Assembly: GCA_010093605.1 (NCBI GenBank)
Contig: MU004182.1
Coordinates: 192,368 to 256,367 of the forward strand
DNA length: 64,000 nt
Reading direction: 5' to 3'
From: Lophium mytilinum
Lineage: Eukaryota > Ascomycota > Dothideomycetes > Mytilinidiales > Mytilinidiaceae
Positions 1 through 11,800 of the stretch are shown here, one piece after another. Numbering within the stretch: the stretch's first letter is position 1; every line of letters begins with the position of its first letter. A program made the position numbers and the translations under genes. The notes below the pieces were generated by a model. That model was given only the letters and a program-made list of their open reading frames with translations. It did not search any database and was not told the DNA's origin.

Positions 1-524
1 ACGAAACGATGCGGATATACAATCCTGTGCCAGGAGACCTGCCGCGCGAAGCTCCCAAGGAGGGGATTACAGTTGCTGGGTATTGGCTGCCACCATACGT
101 GAGTTTTAGCTTTCGCGAAAATGACGCCGGGATGTGACTGACCATGGAATAGACTCGAGCGTCAATGGGTATCTACGCAGCCTCGCATTCGGAACGTAAC
201 TTTCGAGACCCGTACGAGTTCGTTCCTGAGCGTTGGGACGATGATAACTCCATGTATGCGAACGATCAGAAATCGGCTTTCCAGCCTTTCTCGACAGGTC
301 CTAGGAATTGTATTGGCAAAAAGTGAGTACTTGAGATTCCTGTACAGTTCGTGGCTGACTATCTATGAAGTCTTGCATGGGCAGAAATGCGTCTTATTCT
401 TTCAAAGCTACTCTTCAATTTCGATATCGAGCTTTTGCCGGAAAGTAGAAATTGGGTTGACCAGAAGATGTTTGTATTATGGGAGAAGCATCCGCTCATG
501 CTCAGCTTGAAGCCGAGGCATTGA
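1..524 (+). CDS. Cytochrome P450, C-terminal part (5' end outside window)
   Basis: Partial gene with three visible exons: 1-98, 153-322 and 371-524 (TGA at 522-524). The spliced reading contains the ETMR element, the PERW motif (FVPERW) and the haem-binding loop [14 protein letters not shown], whose Cys is the thiolate ligand, followed by [11 protein letters not shown]. These fix it as the last ~140 residues of a membrane-bound class II fungal P450. The introns are 54 and 48 bp. Ending the second intron at 370 restores KNLAWAEM in frame. The style of the ETMRIYNP and [15 protein letters not shown] segments resembles CYP65-like hydroxylases of fungal secondary metabolism, but this family guess is weak. 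It is tail-to-tail with the next gene, 208 bp away. Confidence 0.93.
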
Positions 525-732
525 GGACGGAGAGGTCAAGAGCGAGAAGTCTATGAACAGGATTCGATTTGGAGATAGGAGAATAAGGAAAAGTTCCCAG
601 ATGCTATCGGCAATGGAAACAGAAATTGAAGCGTTTGATGTGAGAAGCGATCGAGCCATATTTGCGGAATGTTCTGTACAGTACCACGTAACTCTGGCTT
701 ATGCCATCGCAAGCCCACAACTCATATTTCTC

Positions 733-2387
733 CTAGTTATGTTCCCTCATAGATTTCAGCCTAGGCGAAGATGCTCGCGTATAGTCAGTATCTGCTTCCA
801 GCTCATGCGTGCCTCCTACGCTCATAAGCGGCTCCGTGACCGCCTCTGCTTCACTCATCCCGTGGTGGTCTGGTAATTCCGCGGCTTCTTTCCCAGTAGG
901 CATCTCCTTTCTATGTACCACCCCACCAAGCTCGGCAAGTGGGATTACAAGAGATTCCAATACCTTAGCTGGCTCTTCTTCTGAAGTCGTAGCTTTTCGC
1001 CGTTTTTGTCGTCGGCGTCGATAAGAGATCAAACCAATTCCAACACAGATAAGAATTGTTCCAACCCCAACACCGACTCCGATTCCCGTTTTTTCTTCAG
1101 TTGCAAGGCCGCTGATTGAGACTCGGTCAAAATGATCTCCTTGACAGTCATAGTAGTTTTCGACAACTATTTGCGTCCAGAGCGCAGCAAAATCAGAGCA
1201 ATCAAAGGTCGAGTTGTCAGAAGATATGCTCAAAGAGGCCGCATCCTTCAGCTCGGGGAAGGATACGCTGTTGTCTTGGTTAGATATTGGGTCTCCGCGT
1301 AGAAAACAAGGAAGACTCACTTCCCCATGTTTCCAGAAATATTTACTGATTCTCGGACTACTGCAAGCTTGTCGATGAGGTCAACTACCATGACTTTGGG
1401 GTTGTCTCTGATGGACAGACTGCCGGCTGATTCTAGGCTGGGTAAAATAATATAAGAAAGATCGGTATTGTTCGCAATCACAATGCTACTTTGCACGGTG
1501 TATAAGGACTCGAAGTAGATGTGAGTTAGTCCTGGATTCTCTTCTATAATGAGAGACTCTTGAACAAAGTTGAGATCGGGTGCCGCGCACGTATACACGT
1601 TTCGTAGAAGCACGTTGCTAATGTTTTTACACAAATTTAGTGTAACGTCGGGGGGACTGTAAACGTTGTTTCCAGCAATGGTGAGGCTTTTGATGCTCGG
1701 AATAAGCACAGTTATTTCCGACATAGCGTCTGGTTTTCGATGAGCAATAGTTTCGAAAGGGTTTAAATGGTCTCTTGGATAACGTACCATTATTCGAGAT
1801 GTTCAGGCTTACCATATCACTACTAGTGAATGACAAAGACCGAATGGACGTGTTGTGAATCTCCAGACTATCAATGGCGTAAAGGCCGTAGTAATCGTCG
1901 TCGATTGGCGGACCCTCCAATGCGGGCAGTGAAATAAATGAGACATTCCCTAAGTCATTGGGTACCGTCAAGTTCTGCAAATTCTCGTTTCTCTCAACCC
2001 TTAAAGCACCAGTGATAGCCCAGACGCTGGACAGGTTCAAGCTCTTCAATCCAGGTACGTCAATTGCAACAAAGTTCCCGAGGACTGCATCCAATTCCTC
2101 CATTCTTATGTCATCTGTGGTTTCAGTGGCAATTGCAATGCTACCAGAGAAAGTAGTACAGCTGGCCATGGCCAGAGCATCGGCATCTTTGTGGTTCGAA
2201 ATAGTCTTCGTGCCAAAGGTTTCAGATGCGGCAGACGGCGTGATACTACAATCCACAGCTGATCAACGGTTAATTCAGACATGGGATCTCAGCAATGAGA
2301 CGTTAGCAACATACAGGATGAGGTGGTGGTTGCTGAAACAGTCCCACTAAACAGAATCGCAACGAGAGACCAGAACAGCGCGCGCAT
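733..2387 (-). CDS. Receptor L-domain (Ecm33-like) single-pass membrane protein
   Basis: Four exons on the minus strand: 2387-2315, 2258-1788, 1729-1321 and 1267-733. Together they give 495 residues in one frame. The N-terminus MRALFWSLVAILFSG is a signal peptide. The body repeats short leucine/isoleucine-rich strands such as LKSLNLSSVWAITGAL, SLEIHNTSIRSLSF and SLTIAGNN, typical of the receptor L-domain/Ecm33 beta-helix with many N-glycosylation sites. Near residue 350 a glycine/valine-rich segment (GIGVGVGVGTILICVGIGL) followed by RRRRQKRRK forms a type I membrane anchor with a basic stop-transfer, then a ~125-residue acidic cytoplasmic tail. Classical Ecm33 is GPI-anchored, so this is a transmembrane relative with an unknown role, probably at the cell surface. 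The acceptor of intron 3 is placed after CAACAG because only this keeps the frame. Confidence 0.82.
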
Positions 2388-3095
2388 ATTTCAATTGCAA
2401 CGACGTTCGTCCACCAGGAACGTGCAAGCCTTCCAATCTTCCGAAACTTACCGGCCGCCGTCCGTCGCAGCCTATATGTTACTCTATGCCCCGAAGTACC
2501 AAGTGCCAAAGCCCAAGGACGCCCATACCGACCGCAGTTTCAAGAAGCCCCAGCCTCGCTTGAATGATTCGCCGCAAAGACTTAGCAGCTTAGTCTATCT
2601 GTTAACCTTGAATTCGTGTCCGTTTGAACCAGTGAGCGTGTTGCATTGGGGCTCGGGCGCTTCGAAGGCTGGGCAGCGTGATGCCGGCCTGCGGCACAGT
2701 ACATTGCAACCTTGGAAACTGTTGAATTTGCTCGAAATAATTCTCATTGTTTCCACTTAATGATTGTACTTATTTGCTATAAGGTTTGTAGGTTTACTAT
2801 ATCTAGTTGTTTTCTAGTTTTCTCTCTAGATAGGTACTTAAGAACAGTACGCACGTAGCTAGGTAGATTATCTTTTTAATCAGACAGTTCATCGGTTTAC
2901 CTTTCAACTGAAACCCGCAATTTTGGAACAGAACGCAGAGCTGCGGACAATTGCTGGGTGATGCACAGCCTCGGTGGGCCGGTTGGGCTGGCTGAAAATT
3001 TGTGACTTGCAAGATGGAGAGTAATGAAGTGGTGATTTGGTAATGCGAGGTGCACTGCGAGTAGTCTCATTTTACCAACAACCCCACGCTAAACG
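2388..3095. other. Intergenic, 708 bp
   Basis: This lies between the head of the L-domain gene and the tail of the RCC1 gene, so it holds the promoter of the former and the 3' flank of the latter. Open frames here have no recognisable protein character. I see no RNA gene or repeat. Confidence 0.6.
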
Positions 3096-4166
3096 TTATT
3101 CAACGTCAATCCAGCTTGTTGCACAGCCGGCTCCGAGTGATTTGACGGTCCGATGTACTTGAATCTCGTTATAGCGTCCCTGAACATCTCCGAACTCACC
3201 ATCGATAGGTAGTCCGCAATTGCCATGCTTGCCCCAGCCCCAGGCGATGACTTTGCCATCGGTCGTTATCGCAAGGACATGCTCGCTCCCAATAGCAAGC
3301 TGTTTAAGCATCGGAAGGCTTTCTGGCGGGTTGGTTCGGGTAGGTTTGCCCCAAGTGTGCAGCTTTCCACTTTGGTCCAAGACGAGAATCGAGCTCCATG
3401 TTGCTCCTACTTGTTTCCAACGAGGAGCGATTACTGGTGCGGCTGAAATAAGGTTATTCTTGTCAGAGCCGAGGACGAGGTGTTCTCCGGAGTCTACGGC
3501 ACCTAGAACATAGGTGAATTCTCTCCCGCAGACAGCGCGAACGGCTCTAAAGGGAACTGGAATCTTTCGGGGCTTCCAGCTATCTTCCCGTGGTTCGCCA
3601 AGTTGGCCATTGCGACCTTTACCCCAGCCGTATACTTCGCCATTAGAAAGGACCGTGACAAAGTGGTTCATACTGCCGTGTATATCAATTGGATGTGCGT
3701 CTGAGTCGCCCCAGGAACCAATAGGCTTCATAATCTCTGTCCATTGGTCTGAGCTGACGATAGGAAGTCCTTGTCCAAGTTCTCCTCGACGGCCAATTCC
3801 GGTCGTTAGAATCGCATAGCCAGTGTCTCTGCGGACGATTGCTGCCGACGCCTCCCAAGAAGCAGCGCACATGACAACACCATCGAGGCAATCTTGAAAA
3901 TCCACAACAAAGTTTCTGTCCTTGTCCAAGATTTGATGCAGAATTGGCCCACAGCGAGAACCGGTGTTCTCTCCCACTGCCTTCGCCGAACCATTGGATA
4001 GTTGAATTAACGTGTGATTACCACCTCCAACTATTCGCGTAACGTTGATCGAATCTAAGCCTTTGGGTGAAGGCTGAACTATACAAGATGTGGGGTCTGA
4101 TATATCATTGTTGTGGCCTAAGCCGAGCTGATAGGATCCATTTGACCCGAAGGAATAAAGCGGCAT
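3096..4166 (-). CDS. ATS1: RCC1-repeat protein, Ats1-like
   Basis: Intronless, 356 residues. The start MPLYSFGSNGSYQLGLGH is the typical opening blade of an RCC1 beta-propeller. Further blades show the same pattern, for example GEVYGWGKGRNGQLGEP, GKLHTWGKP and GKVIAWGWGKHGNCGLP. Length and opening fit fungal Ats1 (alpha-tubulin suppressor 1, about 330-360 residues) better than chromatin RCC1. Yeast Ats1 works with Kti11/Dph3 in diphthamide and wobble-uridine tRNA modification. Assigning that role here is inference from family resemblance. It shares a 290-bp divergent promoter region with RPS16. Confidence 0.75.
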   Translation of the reverse strand: MPLYSFGSNGSYQLGLGHNNDISDPTSCIVQPSPKGLDSINVTRIVGGGNHTLIQLSNGSAKAVGENTGSRCGPILHQILDKDRNFVVDFQDCLDGVVMCAASWEASAAIVRRDTGYAILTTGIGRRGELGQGLPIVSSDQWTEIMKPIGSWGDSDAHPIDIHGSMNHFVTVLSNGEVYGWGKGRNGQLGEPREDSWKPRKIPVPFRAVRAVCGREFTYVLGAVDSGEHLVLGSDKNNLISAAPVIAPRWKQVGATWSSILVLDQSGKLHTWGKPTRTNPPESLPMLKQLAIGSEHVLAITTDGKVIAWGWGKHGNCGLPIDGEFGDVQGRYNEIQVHRTVKSLGAGCATSWIDVE

Positions 4167-4456
4167 GATCTGTATTTATGTTGTTTGATCTGAAGTAGTC
4201 GTCGAGAAGCCATAACTATTTCGGATGTTGATAGATTTCAAAAAGTCTGCATGAAAGAGGATGGAGTGTTGAAGACCTGGCGATGGATGAGATGCGAGGA
4301 GAAGAGATTCGCACGTGATGGCGCTAGCCTACAAATCGAGCTAGCCACCGCCAAGCACCCACCACGATTTCGCATCTCCAAGAATTAGCAACGCCCATCG
4401 CGAACTCCTCCACGACAACTCCCACTCTCACAGCACGCATCTTTGCACACGCCAAG
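4167..4456. promoter_or_regulatory. Divergent promoter region, ATS1-like / RPS16
   Basis: This 290-bp gap separates two head-to-head genes and must hold both promoters. A CACGTG palindrome (E-box/bHLH-type site) lies at 4312-4317. The RPS16-proximal half is rich in C and CA, as is common upstream of fungal ribosomal protein genes. Confidence 0.55.
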
Positions 4457-5326
4457 ATGTCGACTACCCAGGCACGTACCCCGACGCTTCTCAATTTGGC
4501 CGGATCCAGGGCGTCACCGAGTTCCTAAGGACATTGCGAACTTTGAAGCCCTGGACCTCCAATTTGAGGAGCTGCTCCGTGTTGAAAATGAGAATCTAAC
4601 GAAGACCAGAGTGTCCAATGCTTCGGCAAGAAGAAGACCGCGACTGGTGAGTTATTGCGACTCTTGGCCTCATTTGTTGATCAAGCAAAATTGCTAACAT
4701 AATCCCACAGCCGTGGCGCACTGCAAGGTATATTCGAATCCCTCTCCTCACGACCTTGGAACCGGATACTGTGAGACAGCGATACTGATACATCTGCGAA
4801 TAGTCCGGCAAAGGCTTGATCAAGGTCAACGGCAAGCCGCTCTCGCTCGTCCAGCCCGAGATCTTGCGCTTCAAGGTCTACGAGCCTGTCCTCATCCTCG
4901 GCGTTGACAAGTTCGGTGCGTACCACGAATTCCAGCTCCGGGTACCCAAATTGCAAAGAGGGGCGAAGCACTGATAATGGATACAGCGGACGTTGACATC
5001 CGAGTTCGCGTCTCCGGTGGTGGACACACTTCCCAGATTTACGCCATCCGACAGGCCATTGCCAAGTCAATCGTATGTGCTGCCCTCGCCACTTTGAACT
5101 CCACCCTTCTTGATGGGGGAAATCCCGAAGTACATGACACTAATAACAGCCATTTCGATAGATTGCCTACTACCAAAAATACATCGACGAGCACTCCAAG
5201 AACCAGCTCAAGCAGGCCCTCGTCCAATACGACCGCACCCTCCTCGTCGCCGACAACAGGCGTTGCGAGCCCAAGAAATTCGGCGGTCCCGGTGCGCGTG
5301 CCAGATACCAGAAATCGTACCGGTAG
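4457..5326 (+). CDS. RPS16: 40S ribosomal protein S16 (uS9)
   Basis: Six exons: 4457-4471, 4610-4646, 4711-4727, 4804-4915, 4987-5072 and 5162-5326. They give 143 residues, the normal length. Landmarks are [50 protein letters not shown] and the invariant C-terminal end [14 protein letters not shown], whose tail reaches the P-site tRNA in the small subunit. The first intron appears to be of GC-AG type: a phase-0 joint after CAG (4469-4471) with donor GCACGT is the only one found that gives MSTTQSVQCF. The GTACCC three bases further on breaks the frame. The many short exons are usual for fungal ribosomal protein genes. Confidence 0.96.
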
Positions 5327-5911
5327 AGGATTCATTGTGCTTGGGGGATGGATGGTCTGGGCTGGAATGGTTGCGTCGGATGGTGGCTGCGGTATGGCTC
5401 AGCATTTCTCCGGCATGATCATGGCGATATGGACTGCGTCTTTGTGTGATTCATAAAATGGGAAATACAATTCTAGTTGTGAACACACATTGAAGGAGGA
5501 ATTGATCAAAGTGATCCTGGACAATTATCAGACGCAACGCGTGATATTGGATGGCTGAAAGAGAAACACCAGGTCCGTGATATTGGATTTGACAGCCTGG
5601 ATGGAAACTCAAGGTATAATTAGGTAAAGTTGGTCGTTCCAGCAGCACCGGTCCATGCGGGAATATACACCACACCACGCTGAAGCTCAAGAAGCCACAA
5701 GCCCACCCAGCAACCGTCCAACAACTACTTCTCCGAGCTACCCCAGAAAGCTCCCATGGCCCCTTGAACTTTATAGAACATCCACCCCTAAACCTCATGC
5801 CGCCAAACGCTAACAAAGCCGCCGATACTTCGCAAACCCTATCAACGAGTAAGCAAAGCTGCGATACAACCCTGTTGGCAGACGCATTATGCTCAGCCAT
5901 CAGAAGTCAAT
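5327..5911. other. Convergent intergenic region, 585 bp
   Basis: This lies between the 3' ends of RPS16 (+) and the ChAPs gene (-) and should contain both 3' UTRs and polyadenylation sites. The open frames present show no conserved protein features. Confidence 0.6.
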
Positions 5912-8512
5912 CTAGCCATCAGTACCATTGCTGCGGAACGCGGCGCAAAGGTCGGCATAGTGATGCGTGAGGTCCAGCACGTGCTGCGGCAGGCTGGTGC
6001 CCTGGATAATGCTGCGAATCTTGACGCCACCTTCTTCTTCGATGAGGCGGCGAATAGTGTAGAGTAAAGATGGCGAGAACTGCCAAGCCACCACATTAGC
6101 ATATCGTCTGAATGGGGGATATGGGAAAGATATAGACGTACTTCTGAGTACCACCGATACTGCCACGTCACGAGCCGCAGGAGGGCAGAGCACGTCTCCC
6201 GCACGTTGATGCGAATTTCGCTGAGGTTGAGGACGCCTTTCATGGCTTTCGGGCTGAATTTGATTTGCAGACAGCTCTGGTACGCCTCTACCGCCTCATC
6301 GGTGTGATGCAGCCGCTCCGCCAGCTCGCCAAGGATCTCCCACTCTTCGGCGGATTTCTTGTATAGGAGCTGTTGCTGCCTGTACTGCGCCATCTCAGTG
6401 CGCCAGATCGTGTAGACGCGGAGGTCTTCGTAGAGCACCATGAAGAGGTTGTCCAGCCAGCGCTCACAGAGACGCTTATTTTGGAACTGGGTATAGTTTG
6501 AGGATTGAGCTTGATCGGGCTTAGGCGTGGTGTCAGTGGATAATAATGTATAGGGGGTAATAAGGGCATGGGAGTGGAAGTCATTGGAAAAGAATTTCCA
6601 TTGCTCAACGAGAAACGGTGGGGGAGTTGCTGGCGAGAAAAAGTTGGAACCTACTTCGTCGCTGCCAGCTTTCACCTCCTCAGAGGTGATGGTGTGGCCT
6701 GGCTTTTCGATTGCGTCGCCTTCTAAGGACGACTCGCCATGGGGCGGATTTGAGACTGGTGAACTTATCTCAGTTTCACCGTGACCGTTCGTCTTGGGGC
6801 TGGGGGAGCGTAGTGCAGTTGTGCTAGCATTACGTGAACCTGGTTGATGTGTGATGGTTTGCTTTTCGTGTCGATATTCCTCCTCCATGACGAAGACCTG
6901 GCTACGGATTCGTAACAATTGGTCCCATCCAATCTTTTTTGTGATCTCAGTCAGTAGAATGTAGGCTTTTAGGAAGGTGCCCTTAAAACCAGCAGCATGG
7001 AGTTTCCGTAGTGTGGGATGCACAAGCTCAATGCTGTCCGCGTTACTGTCGTCAATCTCATCGCATATCGTCTCGGGCATCGCGGGTAGGAAGACTTTTA
7101 GTGGCTCGGGCATCCGTGGCGCATCCTTGTCCTGATAGGTGAACATCGGGCAGGAGTTTAGGGTCAATAGTGCGAGATCCCACTGCTCCATGCTGACATA
7201 GATCTCAGCAAGACGAGCCCAGGTGCCAAACTCGCTCGGAGCGGAAACCACACTCCGTTTCGCAATCTCAATAGCAAGATCGCCACGTCCCTTCTTGTTA
7301 CAAAATTCGGCTTGACAGTCTAGTAGCGAATAATCCATGGGTAGGTCTTGAATCGTCTCGTGCAAGAGCTGAACAGCCTTTACTTCTTCATCCGCAGCAA
7401 TGTATACACGAGCGAGTAAGGAGGAGATTTCGGGGTCTCGAGTACGCAGTTTCTCGAACAGGTTGATCCCAGAAGCATATCTTCCCGTAGTATTGATATA
7501 TTCGAGGAGGCCAGTAGTCAGATGGTTGGACACAAGATTGGGGACTTGGATCTCGGGATCAGATCCCAGTTGCCAGCCTGGACATCCATTAGAAGAGGCT
7601 CGATCATTGCTTATAGTTGTGCTCACCTTGGAAGAACAACCTCTCCGCCGCGTCCAAGAACTTGTGCTCGCTCTCAGTACTAGTAATTGGATTGAATCTC
7701 CGCACGCCAACAATCTTTTTTATAGTGTCGCCAGATCCATCGTCTGCGTAGGAATATGCGCGAAGAACACTGCAGAGGTAGGTTTCCAGCCACAAATCAT
7801 CCGTGGCTACGCGCTTGTCTCCCCGCTCGTCAATGCAATAGCTCTCCACTGTTCCGGGAATGGCCACCTGTACCCGCATGTCCAGACGCGAGAAGGCATT
7901 GTAGCAGCTGACCAGTCAGCGGGTTCCGACTCAACGAATAGAGAGATCCTACCAGTATAGCCCAGATATCACTTTGTTCGTCTTGTCGTGTGGGGAGTAT
8001 GTGAGAGTGTTTATGTAGGCAGCCAAGCTGGCTGATGAGGATGCATCGATGCCCGTAACATGGTGGTATACGCCAATCTGCAGAGTGTTATTTGTGGTGT
8101 ACCGGGCCGAACTTGAGGAATCTCGGTGGAGGTGGGGTGGGACGGTAAGATAGTTGATGTACCTGTTTGGTCGACTGTTTTGACTGCTTAACGAGATGGA
8201 CAAGATCCGGAGGGCCCAGTTCCCGCAGTGTCTGTAATGTTTCGGCGCGCGCTTCCACAGCTGTATGAAGCTCCTCTTCGAAAATTCTAGAGCGGTTGTT
8301 CCGTCAGCAATCTGGCCTCGAAAAGCAAGCTGAAGGCCGTCCACCCATAGGGTCCAGATATGGGCAATGGAGAGAGCAACACTGTGCTAGAGATTCCAAA
8401 GCGCGTTGAGGTGATGCAAATGAACTTATAGGGAGATCTGAGGCAGGAAAGGCGCTATATGGGCTCTTTGAGCAATGCAGACATACTCAGGAACTGATGG
8501 TGCGATCACCAT
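5912..8512 (-). CDS. Chs5-Arf1-binding protein (ChAPs/Bch1-Bud7 family), exomer subunit
   Basis: Six exons are inferred: 8512-8487, 8286-8163, 8077-7953, 7907-7627, 7577-6142 and 6079-5912 (total 2,160 bp, 719 residues). Diagnostic stretches are GPPDLVHLVKQSKQSTKQ, IGVYHHVTGIDASSSASL, AFSRLDMRVQVAIPG and the TPR-like middle (AEFCNKKGRGDLAIEIAK, WARLAEIYVSMEQWDLAL). ChAPs bind Chs5 and Arf1 to form exomer, which exports chitin synthase and other cargo from the trans-Golgi. Oddity: around 7951-7995 the peptide SDIWAILVGSLY, which I would expect just before CYNAF, reads in a frame one base away from its flanks. The in-frame model instead has HDKTNKVISGLYC. This may be an indel in the C4 run at 7992-7995 or an assembly error. 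The start at 8512 uses a 26-nt first exon. Confidence 0.88.
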
Positions 8513-8887
8513 GCTTGCCGCGGAGCGCAAGACGCGCTAGACTTGCGCAATGCAGAGAAGTGATGCACGGAAGGTCTGGACTGTCGTCGAAGTATAACAA
8601 GCGGGTTTCGCGGAGGAGTGGAGGTTGTCAACGGTGGACTTGGGAAGAAGGTGAATTCGAGAGAACGGCGCTAGTTCCTCCGCGTTTCGTTTGACGCGAC
8701 TACGTAGGGTTGGTAGAACGGCTCAACGGCTGGCCACGACTTCATTCACACTACACACGGCTTCTTCTCCTTGTTCTGCTCTCCATTCATATAACCTCTT
8801 CTGGCGTCTCTTCCATAGATGCCGTCCTCTCCTTTACCATCACCCTGACCGGCGAGCAGCTCTACAACCTCTCCGGCCCCTCCCAAT
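8513..8887. promoter_or_regulatory. Divergent promoter region, ChAPs / HIR3
   Basis: This 375-bp region lies between two head-to-head genes. It includes both 5' UTRs. No specific binding site can be argued for from sequence alone. Confidence 0.5.
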
Positions 8888-11800
8888 ATGGTACGTGGAA
8901 GCTTCAATTTATGCGCTGGCCCACCTCCCCGTCTTTCCAACCAGGCTAATGTATTATGTGTACAGTCGGCTTTCAAAGCGTTAAATGTGGAGTCAGACAA
9001 CGAATCAGAGGATGAGGTCGACGATACGAAAGAAATCCAGATCGAAGATGCCTTGAAGCTCTACCAGACAGCTCTAAAGTACCACTCCGAAGGCCCACCT
9101 TCCTACGACCAGGCTTCTGAGGCCTACAAAGTCCTCTTCGCCTCCGAAATATTCAAATATGCAGAGTCACTGTCTGAGTTCCGGCGCCATGAGCTCTACG
9201 GTGACAAGTTGGAGTTTGACAATATTTTACAAGACGATTTCGAGGCGGGGCCAGTCCAGCTCCCTGGCGCATCGGACGGCGCACCCAATACTTTGCCACA
9301 AATCCTCCATCTTTCTTATAAGAACTATGGCCAGTTCTTGCTCGAGTCGATGCAGTATCGCCTGCAACAGGCCCAGGCAGAACAAGGCCATTCCGTAGCT
9401 GATGCCGTCGCAATACGCCAGGGCACCGAGGGCCCGTTACGGTATTTTGCCGAAGCTTTGGACAAGGACGATGCCGATCTGGACTTGTGGTCACGGATAT
9501 CCTCTGTTGCCGCACTCGTAGGAAGCAGTCGGATTACCCGCTTTTGCTTGGAGGCTGTGCTGGACGGGGACGACGAGGGTCTTGAGAGCATACTCCGACT
9601 TCCGGGGCTGGAGGAAGGCTTTGCGGGCCATGAGTTGAAAGAAGTAAGCTACCATCATACCTTACACACAGCACTCACTAAGTTCATCTAGCTAGCAGAG
9701 AAGTTGCAAGACGACCTCTCGTTGATGCAGGCTCCTCTATCGTCTATGAAAAGGAAGAAGCTATCTCGACTGCTGAAAACTCGACTTAATCCATACCCCT
9801 TTGCCCCGCTGCCGTCGGAGGTCTCCAAGCTTAACTCCTCTGAAATTTCAGGCCGCACTCCCAAACAATATGCTCTGAGTCCCGCCAAGAGAGATTGGGC
9901 GGCAGTTGGAGAAGTTATCCTACAGCAATACATGGCAGAGCAAAGCGGATATTTGGACCTAGGACCAGGATCAGGCATTCAGATCAACCTTCCCCCTGAT
10001 CCAGCTCGCGAACATCACGTATCACAACCAGAGAACGACCAGGTCCCCACGATATCAGACCATGGTGCACAGTCAAATTCATCCACATCTGGAGACGACA
10101 AATCTGCGAACGGAATCGTGCAAAGCCAGGTAGCAATACCTGCAGTGGACCGGCCAACACCGGAGGGAGAAGATTCAAAGCAACCTGAAGTCGACGCAAC
10201 TGAAGATGTCACAATGACTGAAGCTGATGCAGACGCGACGGAGAAAGAGAAAGAACCTGAGCTAGCTGCTGCTCCCGAAGCTTCCTCTGCACCATCTCGT
10301 AAACGCTCTACTGATTCCGCCGAACTTCCCGAAACGGCAGATGGCGGGAGAGTGCGAAGTAAGAGGATCCGAGCCCGAGAGTCCATTGTAGAGGGCCCAG
10401 GAGTGGACGATGCCGAGATGGCCAGGCAGGCAGAGGATATGCTTGCTGCTTTTCACACCTCAGATGACGTGCTGTTTGGAACTTGGATCAAGCATCTTGA
10501 AAAGCTCGGCGTCACAGGTCTTACGCCGCCAGCGCAATTGAGGGCCTTGTATGCCGACGCGCAACCCGATGCACCCATCAATTCTGTCGACAGCACTAGC
10601 AAAGCAGTGTGCGACATGTTTTTCGTTATGAAGTACAGCCCCTCGAAAGCGGCAGCTGTTCTGCTCAGTAGCGAAACCGTGGACTTAGGTGGTATGTCGC
10701 GAGAAGCGGGTTTAAATGCCTTTCTAGGATATGCAAAATCTGGCGGCTCCTTCAACTGCACGAAGCCATTTCTGGGGGATGAAGGGCTGTCACATTTTGC
10801 AGACACAATTAATTCACGCTGGCTGAGCATGAAAGAGGTTGCGTTCGCGTGGCTTGAGACCTTATTACTGCCCAGATCCGCTGCTATGTCAGCGGCTTCT
10901 GGAGACGTCAAGGAATCCACCTATCTGCATTTTCGATGGACCGACGACTTGAAGCGACACGTCGTTCAGGTCATTGTCAATCTAGATGATTACATATCTC
11001 AACGTTTGCAAGATCAGATCTCCGAGCTGAACATCGAACAACTTGAGCATGGGACCGCAGGGTTCTCTCAAGCCTTTGAGGGCAAAGACATGGTCATATT
11101 GGAGATGGCTCAGACTCTTTTCGAGCTCCATCTGGACATCTACTCCTTGATTCGACATCCCAATAGCGGCGTTGACGAGGCAACTCAAACTATCCAAAAA
11201 GACCGCCTAGAGCGATGGGCATCAATGGCCCGAGACGTTATAACGATGCGTTCCTGTGTGCATCAAGCGGGCGATCTGGACCAGCTTGAGTTGAGACACA
11301 TCTGGGCTTCCGCATTCCATATCAGTGTTTGCGAAGATGTACCCCCGGAGCATATTCTAAATTGCATGGACGATCTGAAGAGTATTTTTAAGTCAATTGG
11401 CGAGCCGAAGATTCAGATACAGAACAATGCCGTCATGCCTGAACTGTCCGTAGCCGCCGTAGACCGGGAACTGGCAAAGATCAGCATGAAGGGCTTCTTC
11501 TTAAAAGTCTTCAACCACGACGAGAAGGATCCTGTGGCCGTCATAGAAAGCTTGGAACCAATCCTGGAACCTCTGGACTATATGCAGCAAGACATTGAAC
11601 CTATCAATGATGGCAACGATCGTAGCCAAAACGAAGGTAGTAGCACTGCAACGTTCGATGAAGACTCCACGTCGCATGAAGTTCATATGACAAACCCATT
11701 GCGAGAAATGAGGAAGTTTCTTGACACCGCCAACGTTTCTCTCCGTCTTTCGCTCTGGCAACGACTTCGAGAAGCTTATGAAGCTATTGACTATCCACCC

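Noticed and set aside
2323-2760. 145-codon plus-strand frame upstream of the L-domain gene
   Set aside because: It overlaps the signal-peptide exon of the minus-strand gene and shows no conserved sequence.
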